This document shows positions 6,731-13,561 of a stretch of 37,338 nt of DNA, piece by piece. The first letter of the stretch is position 1; every line of letters starts with the position of its first letter. The stretch lies in the NCBI GenBank assembly GCA_021793115.1, contig JAJYTJ010000020.1, positions 1 through 37,338 on the forward strand. Direction: 5' to 3'. Below the pieces are notes generated by a model. It was not told the origin of the DNA and made no database searches. It saw only the letters and a program-made list of their open reading frames with translations. The position numbers and the translations under genes are program-made. The stretch is from Actinomycetes bacterium. GTDB taxonomy: Bacteria; Actinomycetota; Actinomycetes; Actinomycetales; Cellulomonadaceae.

Positions 6731-7906
6731 ATGACTACCGTCGTCGACGTCGACCTCATGGCCGACCTGAAGAAGTTCGGTGCCGCGGACATCAGCGCCT
6801 GCTTCAGCTGCGGCAACTGCACGGCCACCTGCCTGCTGGCGGACAACGACGTGACGTTCCCGCGCCGGATGATCCGCTACGCCCAGGTGGGGCTGAAGGA
6901 CGAGCTGCTGGGCTCCAAGGAGCTCTGGGCCTGCTACGCCTGCGGCCGGTGCACCGAGGCGTGCCCGACCGAGGCGGACCCGGCCGAGTTCATGGCCGCC
7001 GCACGGCGGTACGCGATCGCCTCCTACGAGCCGACCGGGCTGGCGCGCGTCATCTACACCCGCCCGAAGCTCGGCGTGCTGATCGGCGTGCTGGTCGCGG
7101 CCATGTTCGCGACGTTCATGCTCACCCAGGCCGACCTCGGGGGCATCCACGCGCCGACGCTGGCACTGTTCCAGTTCGTGCCGAACGGCCTCATCCACTG
7201 GCTGGGCATCGGCGTGATGGTCGCGATGGTCCTGGCAGGCGCCTGGGGCGTCGTCCGCATGCTTCGTGCGACCGCGCGTCGCGAGGGTGTGACGTGGCAG
7301 GCCGTCGCCGGCTCGCGAGAGGCGGCCCGCCGGGCCGTCGCCGCGGCGTGGGACGCGGTGGGCCTGGAGTCGCTGGGCCAGCGGCGCTTCCGCCGCGACT
7401 GCGAGGACGACCACGCCACCGAGCCGCTGTGGCGGCGGCGCTGGCTGGTGCACGCCCTGACCGTCTGGGGCTTCCTCGGCCTGTTCGGCGCGACGATCAT
7501 CGACTACGGCCTCGAGCTCCTGGGCGTCAAGGCGACCGGGACGGCGGTGCCGATCTGGTACCCGTCCCGGCTGCTGGGCACGGTCGCCGGCCTGTCGCTC
7601 ATGTACGGCGTCACGCTGTTCCTGGTCGGGCGCTGGCGCCGGTGGAGCACCACCCAGTCCTCCAGCACCGGCTCGGACTGGATGCTGCTGGCCCTGCTGT
7701 GGATCACCGGCTTCACCGGGTTCTCCATCGAGGTGGCGTTGTACGCGGGCCAGCCGCCGGTCTGGGGCTACTGGGTCTTCCTGCTGCACGTCGCGGTGGC
7801 CATGGAGCTCATGCTCATGCTCCCGTTCACCAAGTTCGCCCATGTCATGTACCGGCCGGTCGCGCTGTTCTTCTACGCGCTGGCCCGGGAGCGGGCCCCC
7901 CGATGA
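6731..7906 (+). CDS. QmoC-like membrane subunit (HdrC domain plus cytochrome b-like domain)
   Basis: The 391-residue protein joins an HdrC-type ferredoxin domain to a NarI-like membrane domain, as in QmoC. Two [4Fe-4S] motifs are visible: ACFSCGNCTATC (Cys24, 27, 30, 34) and ACYACGRCTEACP (Cys68, 71, 74, 78). About six hydrophobic segments follow, starting near residues 115, 150, 240, 280, 315 and 340. Candidate heme b ligands are the histidines in NGLIHWLG, WLVHALTVWG, FLLHVAVAMEL and KFAHVMYRP. QmoC exchanges electrons with membrane quinone, so this subunit should anchor the soluble subunits to the cytoplasmic face of the membrane and link them to menaquinone. The charged loop between about 175 and 235 is rich in Arg and Ala. 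It is the last gene before the rhodanese promoter. Confidence 0.88.
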   Translation: MTTVVDVDLMADLKKFGAADISACFSCGNCTATCLLADNDVTFPRRMIRYAQVGLKDELLGSKELWACYACGRCTEACPTEADPAEFMAAARRYAIASYEPTGLARVIYTRPKLGVLIGVLVAAMFATFMLTQADLGGIHAPTLALFQFVPNGLIHWLGIGVMVAMVLAGAWGVVRMLRATARREGVTWQAVAGSREAARRAVAAAWDAVGLESLGQRRFRRDCEDDHATEPLWRRRWLVHALTVWGFLGLFGATIIDYGLELLGVKATGTAVPIWYPSRLLGTVAGLSLMYGVTLFLVGRWRRWSTTQSSSTGSDWMLLALLWITGFTGFSIEVALYAGQPPVWGYWVFLLHVAVAMELMLMLPFTKFAHVMYRPVALFFYALARERAPR

Positions 7907-7925
7907 CCGTCGGCGCCGAGGCGGT

Positions 7926-7953
7926 CGGACAGTCATACCCCTAGGGGTATGGT
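7926..7953 (+). promoter_or_regulatory. Rhodanese-csoR promoter with operator CATACCCCTAGGGGTATG
   Basis: A perfect 18-base palindrome at 7934-7951 lies between CGGACA (7926-7931, -35-like) and TATGGT (7948-7953, -10-like), spacing 16, and overlaps the -10. Seven bases separate TATGGT from the ATG at 7961, which fits a leaderless transcript. The core TACCCCTAGGGGTA matches the tusA operator pattern. The next two genes are a rhodanese and a CsoR-family repressor, so autoregulation by that repressor is the straightforward reading. Confidence 0.7.
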
Positions 7954-7960
7954 GAGAACC

Positions 7961-8302
7961 ATGGGACTCTTCGACCTCTTCCGCCGGGACACCTCCGGCC
8001 TGCCGCACACCGTCCGGGCGGACCGCGCCTTCGCGCTCCTCGACGAGGGCGCCGTCCTGGTGGACGTGCGGGAGCCCGCCGAGTGGCGGTCCGGGCACGC
8101 CCCGCAGGCCCGGCACATCCCGCTCGCCCGTCTGGCGTCCGAGGGTGGCCGGTTGCGCAAGGACCGGCCCGTGGTCGTCGTGTGCGCGTCCGGGGCCCGG
8201 TCGAGGTCGGGGGCGGCCCAGCTACGATCCATGGGGTACCAGGCGACCAGCCTGGCCGGCGGCATGGCGGCCTGGCGCAGCGCTGGGGGCAAGGTCAGGT
8301 GA
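7961..8302 (+). CDS. Single-domain rhodanese-like sulfurtransferase
   Basis: The 113-residue protein is one rhodanese domain: LLDEGAVLVDVREPAEWRSGHAPQARHIPLARL, then the active-site loop VVVVCASGARSRSGA with catalytic Cys75, and the C-terminal GYQATSLAGGMAAWRSAGG. Such proteins move sulfane sulfur through a cysteine persulfide. It is cytoplasmic, with no signal peptide; the N-terminal MGLFDLFRRD may be an amphipathic helix. ATG 7961 is preferred because the earlier ATG at 7949 would lie inside the palindrome and the -10 element. It is likely cotranscribed with the CsoR-family gene 79 bases downstream and probably feeds or drains the TusA/DsrE system upstream. Confidence 0.88.
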   Translation: MGLFDLFRRDTSGLPHTVRADRAFALLDEGAVLVDVREPAEWRSGHAPQARHIPLARLASEGGRLRKDRPVVVVCASGARSRSGAAQLRSMGYQATSLAGGMAAWRSAGGKVR

Positions 8303-8381
8303 GCCGCGCCGCGCGCCCGACGCCGGGCGGCGCGGCTGCTCGTCCGCCAGTTCTGCAGGTCCACTCGTCGCGGAGGCACGG

Positions 8382-8645
8382 ATGCGGCTCGACCCGACCG
8401 AGATGACCTCGGTCATCCACCGCCTGCGGCGCGCCCAGGGACAGATCGGCGGGGTGCTCAAGCTGCTCGAGTCCGGCGCCGACTGCGAGGACGTGGTGAC
8501 CCAGCTGGCCGCCGCCTCGAAGGCGCTCGACCGGGCGGGCTTCATGATCATCGCCTCGGGCCTCGAGCAGTGCCTGGCGCGCGGCGACGAGGAGGCCGGC
8601 GTGGACCGCGCCAAGCTGCAGAAGCTGTTCCTCTCGCTGGCGTGA
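8382..8645 (+). CDS. CsoR-family repressor, CstR-like (putative persulfide sensor)
   Basis: The 87-residue all-helical protein shows the CsoR/RcnR/FrmR/CstR (DUF156) pattern: VIHRLRRAQGQIGGVLKLLESGADCEDVVTQLAAASKALDRAGF, then GLEQCL. The two sensing cysteines are Cys35 and Cys64. Copper-sensing CsoR also needs a histidine four residues before the second cysteine; here that position is Gly60, as expected for persulfide-sensing CstR-type members. Rhodanese, TusA and DsrE neighbours support sulfur sensing over copper or formaldehyde. In known CstR, reactive sulfur links the two cysteines across subunits and releases DNA. The start is ATG with CGGAGG five bases upstream. Operators probably lie at 7934-7951 and 550-563. 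The ligand assignment is inference. Confidence 0.82.
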   Translation: MRLDPTEMTSVIHRLRRAQGQIGGVLKLLESGADCEDVVTQLAAASKALDRAGFMIIASGLEQCLARGDEEAGVDRAKLQKLFLSLA

Positions 8646-8680
8646 GCCCGCGCGTGCGGAGGCCCGGCCCGGTCAGCCGC

Positions 8681-8696
8681 CGGCGGCGTGCCGCCG
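8681..8696 (+). terminator. GC-rich hairpin after the CsoR-family gene
   Basis: CGGCGGC and GCCGCCG form a perfect inverted repeat separated by two bases, 36 bases beyond the stop codon. There is no T-tract, so termination efficiency is uncertain. It would separate the sulfur locus from the glmU operon. Confidence 0.35.
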
Positions 8697-8741
8697 CCCC
8701 GTCGCCCGCCCGCGCGGCCGATGGCTCGTCCTCGCGGGCGG

Positions 8742-8747
8742 TAGGCT
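8742..8747 (+). promoter_or_regulatory. Putative glmU -10 element (TAGGCT)
   Basis: TAGGCT is a frequent actinobacterial -10 sequence and is the best candidate in the gap before glmU, implying a leader of roughly 55 bases. No clear -35 is seen about 17 bases upstream. Confidence 0.35.
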
Positions 8748-8808
8748 CGGGGCCACGTTCCGGCCCGGTATCTCCCGGGCGCACTCACCGCGAGGAGCCC
8801 TGGCGAAG

Positions 8809-10320
8809 GTGACCATTCCCCGCCCTGCCGCGGTCGTCGTCCTGGCCGCGGGGGAGGGCACCCGCATGAGGTCGGCCACCCCGAAGGTGCTCCACACCCT
8901 CGCCGGGCGGTCGATGCTGGCCCACGCGCTCGCCGCGGCGCGCGCGCTCGACCCGGAGCGCGTCACCGTCGTCGTGCGGCACGGCCGCGATCTCGTCGTC
9001 GACCACCTGCGCCAGGTGGACCCCGAGGCGATCGTCGCCGACCAGGACGAGGTGCCCGGCACCGGGCGCGCGGTCCAGGTGGCGCTCGCGGCGCTCGACG
9101 AGCGGGGCGAGGTGCACGGCTCCGTCGTCGTCATGGCCGGGGACGTGCCGCTGCTCGACGCGGGCACGCTGGGCGAGCTGCTGGCCGCGCACGCGGCCGA
9201 CGGCAACGCCGTCACGCTGCTGTCCACCGAGGTGGTCGACCCGACGGGCTACGGGCGCGTGCTGCGCGGCGCCGACGGCGCGGTGGTGGCCGTCGTCGAG
9301 GAGAAGGACGCGGACGACGAGCAGCGCGCCATCCGCGAGATCAACACCTCCACCTACGTGTTCGACGCCGACGTGCTGCGTGCGCGCCTCGAGCGGCTCG
9401 GCCGGGACAACGCGGCGGGCGAGGTGCTGCTCACCGACGTCGTCGCCCTGGCGCACGCCGACGGGCTGCGCGTGCACGCGCTGCTCACGGACGACCCGGT
9501 GTCGGCCGAGGGCGTCAACGACCGGGTGCAGCTCGCCGCGATCCGGGCCGAGCTCAACCGGCGCATCCTCGAGGAGTGGATGCGCGCTGGCGTCACGGTC
9601 GTCGACCCGGCCACCACGTGGGTGGACGTCGACGTCGAGCTGGGCCAGGACGTCACGCTGCTGCCCGGCACGCAGCTGCACGGGGCCACCGTGGTGGCGG
9701 AGGGCGCGACGATCGGGCCGGACACCACGCTGACCGACGTGGAGGTGGGCGCGGGCGCCGTCGTCGTGCGCAGCCACGGCTCGCTCTCGGTCATCGGCCC
9801 GCACGCCAACGTCGGGCCGTTCTCGTACCTGCGGCCGGGGACCATGCTGGGCGCCGACGGCAAGATCGGCGCCTTCGTCGAGACCAAGAACTCGAGCATC
9901 GGTACCGGTTCCAAGGTGCCGCACCTGTCGTACATCGGGGACGCGGAGATCGGCGACCACACCAACGTGGGCGCCGCGTCCGTCACCGCCAACTACGACG
10001 GCACGACGAAGCACCGCACCCGGATCGGCTCCCACGTGCGGATCGGCGTGGACACCATGCTCGTCGCCCCCGTGAGCGTCGGGGACGGCGCGTTCACCGG
10101 CGCCGGCACCGTGGTCCGCTCCGACGTGCCGCCGGGGGCGCTCGCGGTGAGCGCCAACGAGCAGCGGACGCTGCTCGGGTGGGTCGAACGGACCCGGCCC
10201 GGCTCGCCGTCGGCGCAGGCGGCGGCCCGCGCGCGCGGGCCGGTCGCGGGCGCACCCCCCGGCCACGACGCCCTCGACCCCGACGAGACCGCGACCGACG
10301 AGAAGGACACCGCCCGATGA
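8809..10320 (+). CDS. glmU: Bifunctional GlmU: GlcN-1-P acetyltransferase / GlcNAc-1-P uridylyltransferase
   Basis: The 503-residue enzyme makes UDP-GlcNAc for peptidoglycan and other polymers. The N-terminal uridylyltransferase shows VVLAAGEGTRMRSATPKVLH, the nucleotide-binding signature, and VVVMAGDVPLL. The C-terminal half is a left-handed beta helix of hexapeptide repeats (GATVVAEGATIGPDTTLTDV onward) with acetyltransferase segments SYLRPGTMLG and ANYDGTTKHRT. An Ala/Pro/Arg-rich tail of about 35 residues follows the catalytic core. The start is GTG at 8809; GAGGAG lies about 11 bases upstream, a slightly long spacing, but the frame before it has no better ATG or GTG. The stop overlaps the prs start (ATGA), as usual in actinobacteria. 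Confidence 0.96.
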   Translation: MTIPRPAAVVVLAAGEGTRMRSATPKVLHTLAGRSMLAHALAAARALDPERVTVVVRHGRDLVVDHLRQVDPEAIVADQDEVPGTGRAVQVALAALDERGEVHGSVVVMAGDVPLLDAGTLGELLAAHAADGNAVTLLSTEVVDPTGYGRVLRGADGAVVAVVEEKDADDEQRAIREINTSTYVFDADVLRARLERLGRDNAAGEVLLTDVVALAHADGLRVHALLTDDPVSAEGVNDRVQLAAIRAELNRRILEEWMRAGVTVVDPATTWVDVDVELGQDVTLLPGTQLHGATVVAEGATIGPDTTLTDVEVGAGAVVVRSHGSLSVIGPHANVGPFSYLRPGTMLGADGKIGAFVETKNSSIGTGSKVPHLSYIGDAEIGDHTNVGAASVTANYDGTTKHRTRIGSHVRIGVDTMLVAPVSVGDGAFTGAGTVVRSDVPPGALAVSANEQRTLLGWVERTRPGSPSAQAAARARGPVAGAPPGHDALDPDETATDEKDTAR

Positions 10321-11303
10321 CCACCGGCCTGATCAGCAGCGACGGGGAGAAGCGCCTGGTTCTCGTGTCGGGCCGGGCCCATCCCGAGCTGGCCTCCTCG
10401 GTGGCCGAGCACCTCGGGGTCGAGCTGGTGCCGACCACGGCGTACGAGTTCGCCAACGGGGAGATCTACACGCGGTTCGGCGAGTCGGTGCGCGGCGCGG
10501 ACGCCTTCGTCCTGCAGTCGCACTGCACGCCCGTGAACACGTGGATCATGGAGCAGCTGCTCATGGTGGACGCGCTCAAGCGGGCGTCCGCCAAGACCAT
10601 CACCGTGGTGGCCCCGTTCTACGGCTACGCGCGCCAGGACAAGAAGCACCGCGGGCGGGAGCCGATCTCCGCCCGGCTCATGGCGGACCTGTTCAAGACC
10701 GCCGGCGCCGACCGGCTCATGAGCGTGGACCTGCACGCGGCGCAGATCCAGGGCTTCTTCGACGGGCCGGTGGACCACCTGTGGGCCATGCCGATCCTCG
10801 TCGAGTACGTGCGTACGCGGGTCGACGCCTCCAACGTCACCGTGGTGTCGCCGGACGCCGGCCGCATCCGGGTCGCCGAGCAGTGGGCCGCCAAGCTCGG
10901 CGGGGCGCCCCTGGCGTTCGTCCACAAGACGCGCGACATCCGCCGCCCCAACCGCGCGGTGGCCAACCGGGTGGTGGGCGACGTCGAGGGCCGCTCGTGC
11001 GTGCTCGTCGACGACCTCATCGACACCGCCGGCACCATCTCCGAGGCCGTGCGCGTGGTGCTCGAGGCCGGCGCCAAGGACGTGCTCGTCGCGGCGACGC
11101 ACGGTGTGCTGTCCGACCCGGCCGTGGAGCGGCTGGAGCACGGGGGTGCGCGCGAGATCGTCGTCACGGACACCCTGCCCATCCCCGACGAGCGGCGCTT
11201 CGAGAAGCTCACCGTGCTGTCGATCGCGCCCCTCATCGCGCGGGCGATCCGCGAGATCTTCGACGACGGCTCGGTGACGTCCCTCTTCGACGGCCAGGCC
11301 TGA
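10317..11303 (+). CDS. prs: Ribose-phosphate pyrophosphokinase (PRPP synthetase)
   Basis: The 328-residue protein makes PRPP from ribose 5-phosphate and ATP for nucleotide, histidine, tryptophan and NAD synthesis. Diagnostic segments are FANGEIYTRFGESVRG, VVAPFYGYARQDKKHRGREPISA (catalytic flexible loop with its Lys/Arg), SVDLHAAQIQGFFDGPVDHL and the PRPP-binding VLVDDLIDTAGT. Length and order are standard for class I enzymes. Translation is coupled to glmU through the ATGA overlap, the typical actinobacterial pairing. Nothing unusual. Confidence 0.97.
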   Translation: MTTGLISSDGEKRLVLVSGRAHPELASSVAEHLGVELVPTTAYEFANGEIYTRFGESVRGADAFVLQSHCTPVNTWIMEQLLMVDALKRASAKTITVVAPFYGYARQDKKHRGREPISARLMADLFKTAGADRLMSVDLHAAQIQGFFDGPVDHLWAMPILVEYVRTRVDASNVTVVSPDAGRIRVAEQWAAKLGGAPLAFVHKTRDIRRPNRAVANRVVGDVEGRSCVLVDDLIDTAGTISEAVRVVLEAGAKDVLVAATHGVLSDPAVERLEHGGAREIVVTDTLPIPDERRFEKLTVLSIAPLIARAIREIFDDGSVTSLFDGQA

Positions 11304-11326
11304 CCCCGGCCCCGGCGCTCCACGTG

Positions 11327-11344
11327 CGGGCGGTCTTCCGTCCG
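11327..11344 (+). terminator. Weak hairpin after prs
   Basis: CGGGCGG and CCGTCCG pair over seven base pairs (one G-T wobble) around a TCTT loop, 23 bases beyond the prs stop. No T-tract follows. It may end the glmU-prs transcript before the next promoter. Confidence 0.35.
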
Positions 11345-11362
11345 GGCATCTGCGCGCACTCG

Positions 11363-11410
11363 GGGTGAAATCGGACATCTCGTGTCGTATCGGTGCACAC
11401 GGGGCAATAG
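11363..11410 (+). promoter_or_regulatory. Promoter of the TagD-like gene with GGGTGAAATCGGACATC element
   Basis: GGGTGAAATCGGACATC (11363-11379) is identical over 17 bases to a sequence at 13480-13496 before the exopolysaccharide initiating-transferase gene. A -10-like CAATAG at 11405-11410 begins 42 bases after the first G. The element lies where an activator would bind upstream of the -35 region. Related GGGTGAA elements at matching distances occur at 28217 (minus strand) and 29041. Confidence 0.55.
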
Positions 11411-11444
11411 CCTCGTTCGATGGCATCGACGATGGAGGTGTCCC

Positions 11445-11939
11445 ATGTCGGATCTCGATGACGCCGTGGCCACCGCGAGGAGTGGGTCCGGGCGCCCGTT
11501 GGTGGGGTACGCCGCGGGGGCGTGGGACCTCTTCCACGTGGGTCATCTCAACGTGCTGCGTCACGCGCGGGCCAACTGCGACCGGCTCGTCGCGGGCGTC
11601 GTCGCGGACGAGGTTCTCGAGCTGACGAAAGGCCGGCGTCCCGTCATCCCGACTGCCGAGCGTGCCGAGATCGTCAGCCACCTGGACGTGGTCGACGAGG
11701 TCTTCGTCGAGACCCAACCGGACAAGCTGCTCACGTGGGAACAGGTGCGTTTCGACGTGTTCTTCAAGGGTGACGACTGGCGCGGCACCGCGAAGGGGCG
11801 CGCCCTCGAGCAGCGGTTCGCCGAGGTCGGCGTCCAGGTCGTGTACTTCCCGTACACGATGCACACGTCGAGCACGATCCTGCGGCGGGCGCTGGACGCC
11901 CTGGAGCGTCCCGCCGAGCAGTGGGCGGCGCGTTCCTGA
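11445..11939 (+). CDS. TagD-like glycerol-3-phosphate (or related) cytidylyltransferase
   Basis: The 164-residue protein belongs to the cytidylyltransferase fold. It has GAWDLFHVGHLNVLRHAR, whose HxGH motif binds the nucleotide phosphates, then the DVFFKGDDWRGTAKG segment, close to the TagD sequence around its GDDW, and a C-terminal TMHTSSTILRR that replaces the usual RTEGISTT. TagD makes CDP-glycerol; relatives make other CDP-alcohols or ADP-linked products, so the substrate is uncertain. ATG 11445 is chosen because GGAGG lies six bases upstream. The gene sits alone between prs and rplY, but its promoter shares a 17-base element with the exopolysaccharide operon. A CDP-alcohol phosphotransferase in that operon (17596-18357) is a plausible user of its product. 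Confidence 0.8.
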   Translation: MSDLDDAVATARSGSGRPLVGYAAGAWDLFHVGHLNVLRHARANCDRLVAGVVADEVLELTKGRRPVIPTAERAEIVSHLDVVDEVFVETQPDKLLTWEQVRFDVFFKGDDWRGTAKGRALEQRFAEVGVQVVYFPYTMHTSSTILRRALDALERPAEQWAARS

Positions 11940-11956
11940 ACCGGCTCTCGGACCGG

Positions 11957-12021
11957 TACGATTCTCGGGCTGCCTCGGCGAGGGATGTCGGACGGTCGGC
12001 TCGCCGGTCCCCGGGACCGGC
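11957..12021 (+). promoter_or_regulatory. rplY upstream region: putative -10 and leader hairpin
   Basis: TACGAT at 11957-11962 is a possible -10, giving a leader of nearly 200 bases before rplY. Within it GCCGGTCC (12003-12010) and GGACCGGC (12014-12021) form a perfect 8-base-pair stem with a three-base loop. The hairpin could be a terminator for the upstream gene or part of a ribosomal-protein leader; the sequence does not decide. The remaining leader to 12150 shows nothing recognisable. Confidence 0.3.
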
Positions 12022-12161
12022 ACCGGCCCGCGGTCCCATCCGTGATCGACTGGGCCGGATGCCTCCGCGTCGCCCGTCCTGCGCCCCGCGTCGAGGCCGT
12101 CCCGATACCCGTTCGTCACCGGCCGCGCGCCCGCGGCCACGCACCGCTCCGGAGGACCACC

Positions 12162-12755
12162 ATGGCCGAGACCAAGCTCGTCGCCACCACCCGCACCGAG
12201 TTCGGCAAGGGCGCCGCCCGCCGGCTGCGCCGCGCCAACCTCATCCCCGCCGTGCTGTATGGGCACGGCGCCGACCCGGTGCACGTCGCGCTGCCGGGCC
12301 ACGAGGTGATGATGGCCGTCAAGCACAGCAACGCCCTCTTCGAGATCGAGATCGACGGCACGTCCACGCTGGCGATCGCCAAGGACGTCCAGGTCGAGCC
12401 CGTGCGCAACGTCATCGAGCACCTGGACCTGCTCATCGTCCGCCGCGGCGAGAAGGTGACGGTCGAGGTCCCGGTGCACGTCGTCGGCGAGTCCGCTCCT
12501 GGCACCATCCACGTCGTCGAGACGCAGCAGCTGGCTCTCGAGGCCGAGGCCACGCACATCCCGGACCACGTCGAGGTCTCCATCGAGGGCCTCGCCGAGG
12601 GCGCCATCGTCCACGCGGGTGACATCACGCTGCCGCAGGGCTCCGCGCTGCTCACCGAGCCCGAGCACGTCGTCCTCACCGTCACCGTGCCGCGGACCGA
12701 GACGGTCGAGGAGGGCGAGGCCGCCGAGTCCGGCGCCTCCGCCGAGCAGGACTGA
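12162..12755 (+). CDS. rplY: 50S ribosomal protein L25 / general stress protein Ctc
   Basis: The 197-residue protein has the long L25 (Ctc/TL5) form. The N-terminal domain binds 5S rRNA ([32 protein letters not shown]), and the C-terminal beta domain follows ([18 protein letters not shown], then [21 protein letters not shown]). An acidic Glu/Ala-rich tail ends the protein. ATG lies six bases after GGAGG. The rplY-pth order is typical for actinobacteria, and the pth start follows the stop by about 50 bases, so the two are probably cotranscribed. Confidence 0.96.
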   Translation: MAETKLVATTRTEFGKGAARRLRRANLIPAVLYGHGADPVHVALPGHEVMMAVKHSNALFEIEIDGTSTLAIAKDVQVEPVRNVIEHLDLLIVRRGEKVTVEVPVHVVGESAPGTIHVVETQQLALEAEATHIPDHVEVSIEGLAEGAIVHAGDITLPQGSALLTEPEHVVLTVTVPRTETVEEGEAAESGASAEQD

Positions 12756-12807
12756 CCCGGACCCAGGCGTCGCCCCGGCCCGCGCGGGCCGGTCAGGAGG
12801 GACGAGC

Positions 12808-13425
12808 GTGACGGAGGACCGCTGGCTCCTCGTCGGCCTCGGCAACCCCGGACCCGAGTACGCCGGCAACCGGCACAACGTCGGCGCGATGGTGCTCGAC
12901 GAGCTCGCCAGGCGGCTCGGCGTGACGCTGGGTCGTGCCGCCGGCGGGCTCGGTCACCGACCCCAAGCGACCGCCGCGGAGACGCGATTCGGTACGCTCC
13001 CCGGCGGCACCCCGGGTCCCCGTGTGGTGCTGGCCCGCCCGACGACGTACATGAACGTCTCCGGTGGGCCCGTCGGCGCACTCGCCCGTTACTACGACGT
13101 GCCGGCCGAGCGTGTGGTCGTCGTGCACGACGACCTCGACATCCCGTTCGCCGACGTGCGGCTGAAGCTCGGCGGTGGCGAAGGGGGGCACAACGGGCTG
13201 CGCGACATCTCGCGGGCGCTCGGGACGAAGGACTTCGTGCGGGTGCGCGTCGGCGTCGGCCGCCCGCCCGGGCGCACGGACGCCGCCGACTTCGTTCTGC
13301 GCGACTTCACGGCAACCGAGCGCAGGGACCTCGACTGGCTGGTCGACCGAGCCGCTGACGCGGTCGAGACCGTCGTCATCGAGGGCGTCGACAAGGCGCA
13401 GCTGAGGTTCCACACGAAGCCCTGA
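12808..13425 (+). CDS. pth: Peptidyl-tRNA hydrolase
   Basis: The 205-residue enzyme releases tRNA from prematurely dropped peptidyl-tRNA. Family signatures are [20 protein letters not shown] with catalytic His23, [22 protein letters not shown] with the conserved Asp near 108, and [13 protein letters not shown]. Length is normal for actinobacteria. The GTG start at 12808 has AGGAGGG seven bases upstream; an in-frame ATG at 12619 would overlap rplY and has no family match. In many relatives pth is followed closely by mfd, whereas here about 23 kb of exopolysaccharide genes lie between them. Confidence 0.96.
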   Translation: MTEDRWLLVGLGNPGPEYAGNRHNVGAMVLDELARRLGVTLGRAAGGLGHRPQATAAETRFGTLPGGTPGPRVVLARPTTYMNVSGGPVGALARYYDVPAERVVVVHDDLDIPFADVRLKLGGGEGGHNGLRDISRALGTKDFVRVRVGVGRPPGRTDAADFVLRDFTATERRDLDWLVDRAADAVETVVIEGVDKAQLRFHTKP

Positions 13426-13479
13426 CGCGTTCGCTCGGAGTTCGCCCGGTGGCCACGCATCGGCAATGTGGTCCGTATC

Positions 13480-13528
13480 GGGTGAAATCGGACATCGTGG
13501 GAGAGACGGGATCGAATCGGTCTAATAC
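13480..13528 (+). promoter_or_regulatory. Promoter of the exopolysaccharide operon with GGGTGAAATCGGACATC element
   Basis: The 17-base element at 13480-13496 is identical to the one at 11363-11379. TAATAC at 13523-13528 is a good -10 and begins 43 bases after the element's first G. The start codon of the initiating transferase is 34 bases after the -10. The sharing suggests common control of the cytidylyltransferase gene and polysaccharide synthesis. Confidence 0.6.
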
Positions 13529-13561
13529 GCTCCAATCCGTACAGTACGGACGGGGGCGGCC

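Noticed and set aside
744..7906. Assignment to the sHdr sulfur-oxidation pathway or to canonical heterodisulfide reductase
   Set aside because: There is no HdrB with CCG domains and no lipoate-binding protein; the membrane subunit is QmoC-like instead.
8382..8645. Copper-sensing CsoR
   Set aside because: The histidine ligand is replaced by glycine and no copper ATPase or chaperone gene is nearby; sulfur genes surround it.
9993..12878. A 961-codon open frame on the minus strand across glmU, prs and rplY
   Set aside because: It crosses several well-recognised genes and intergenic regions and has no family-like sequence; a high-GC artefact.
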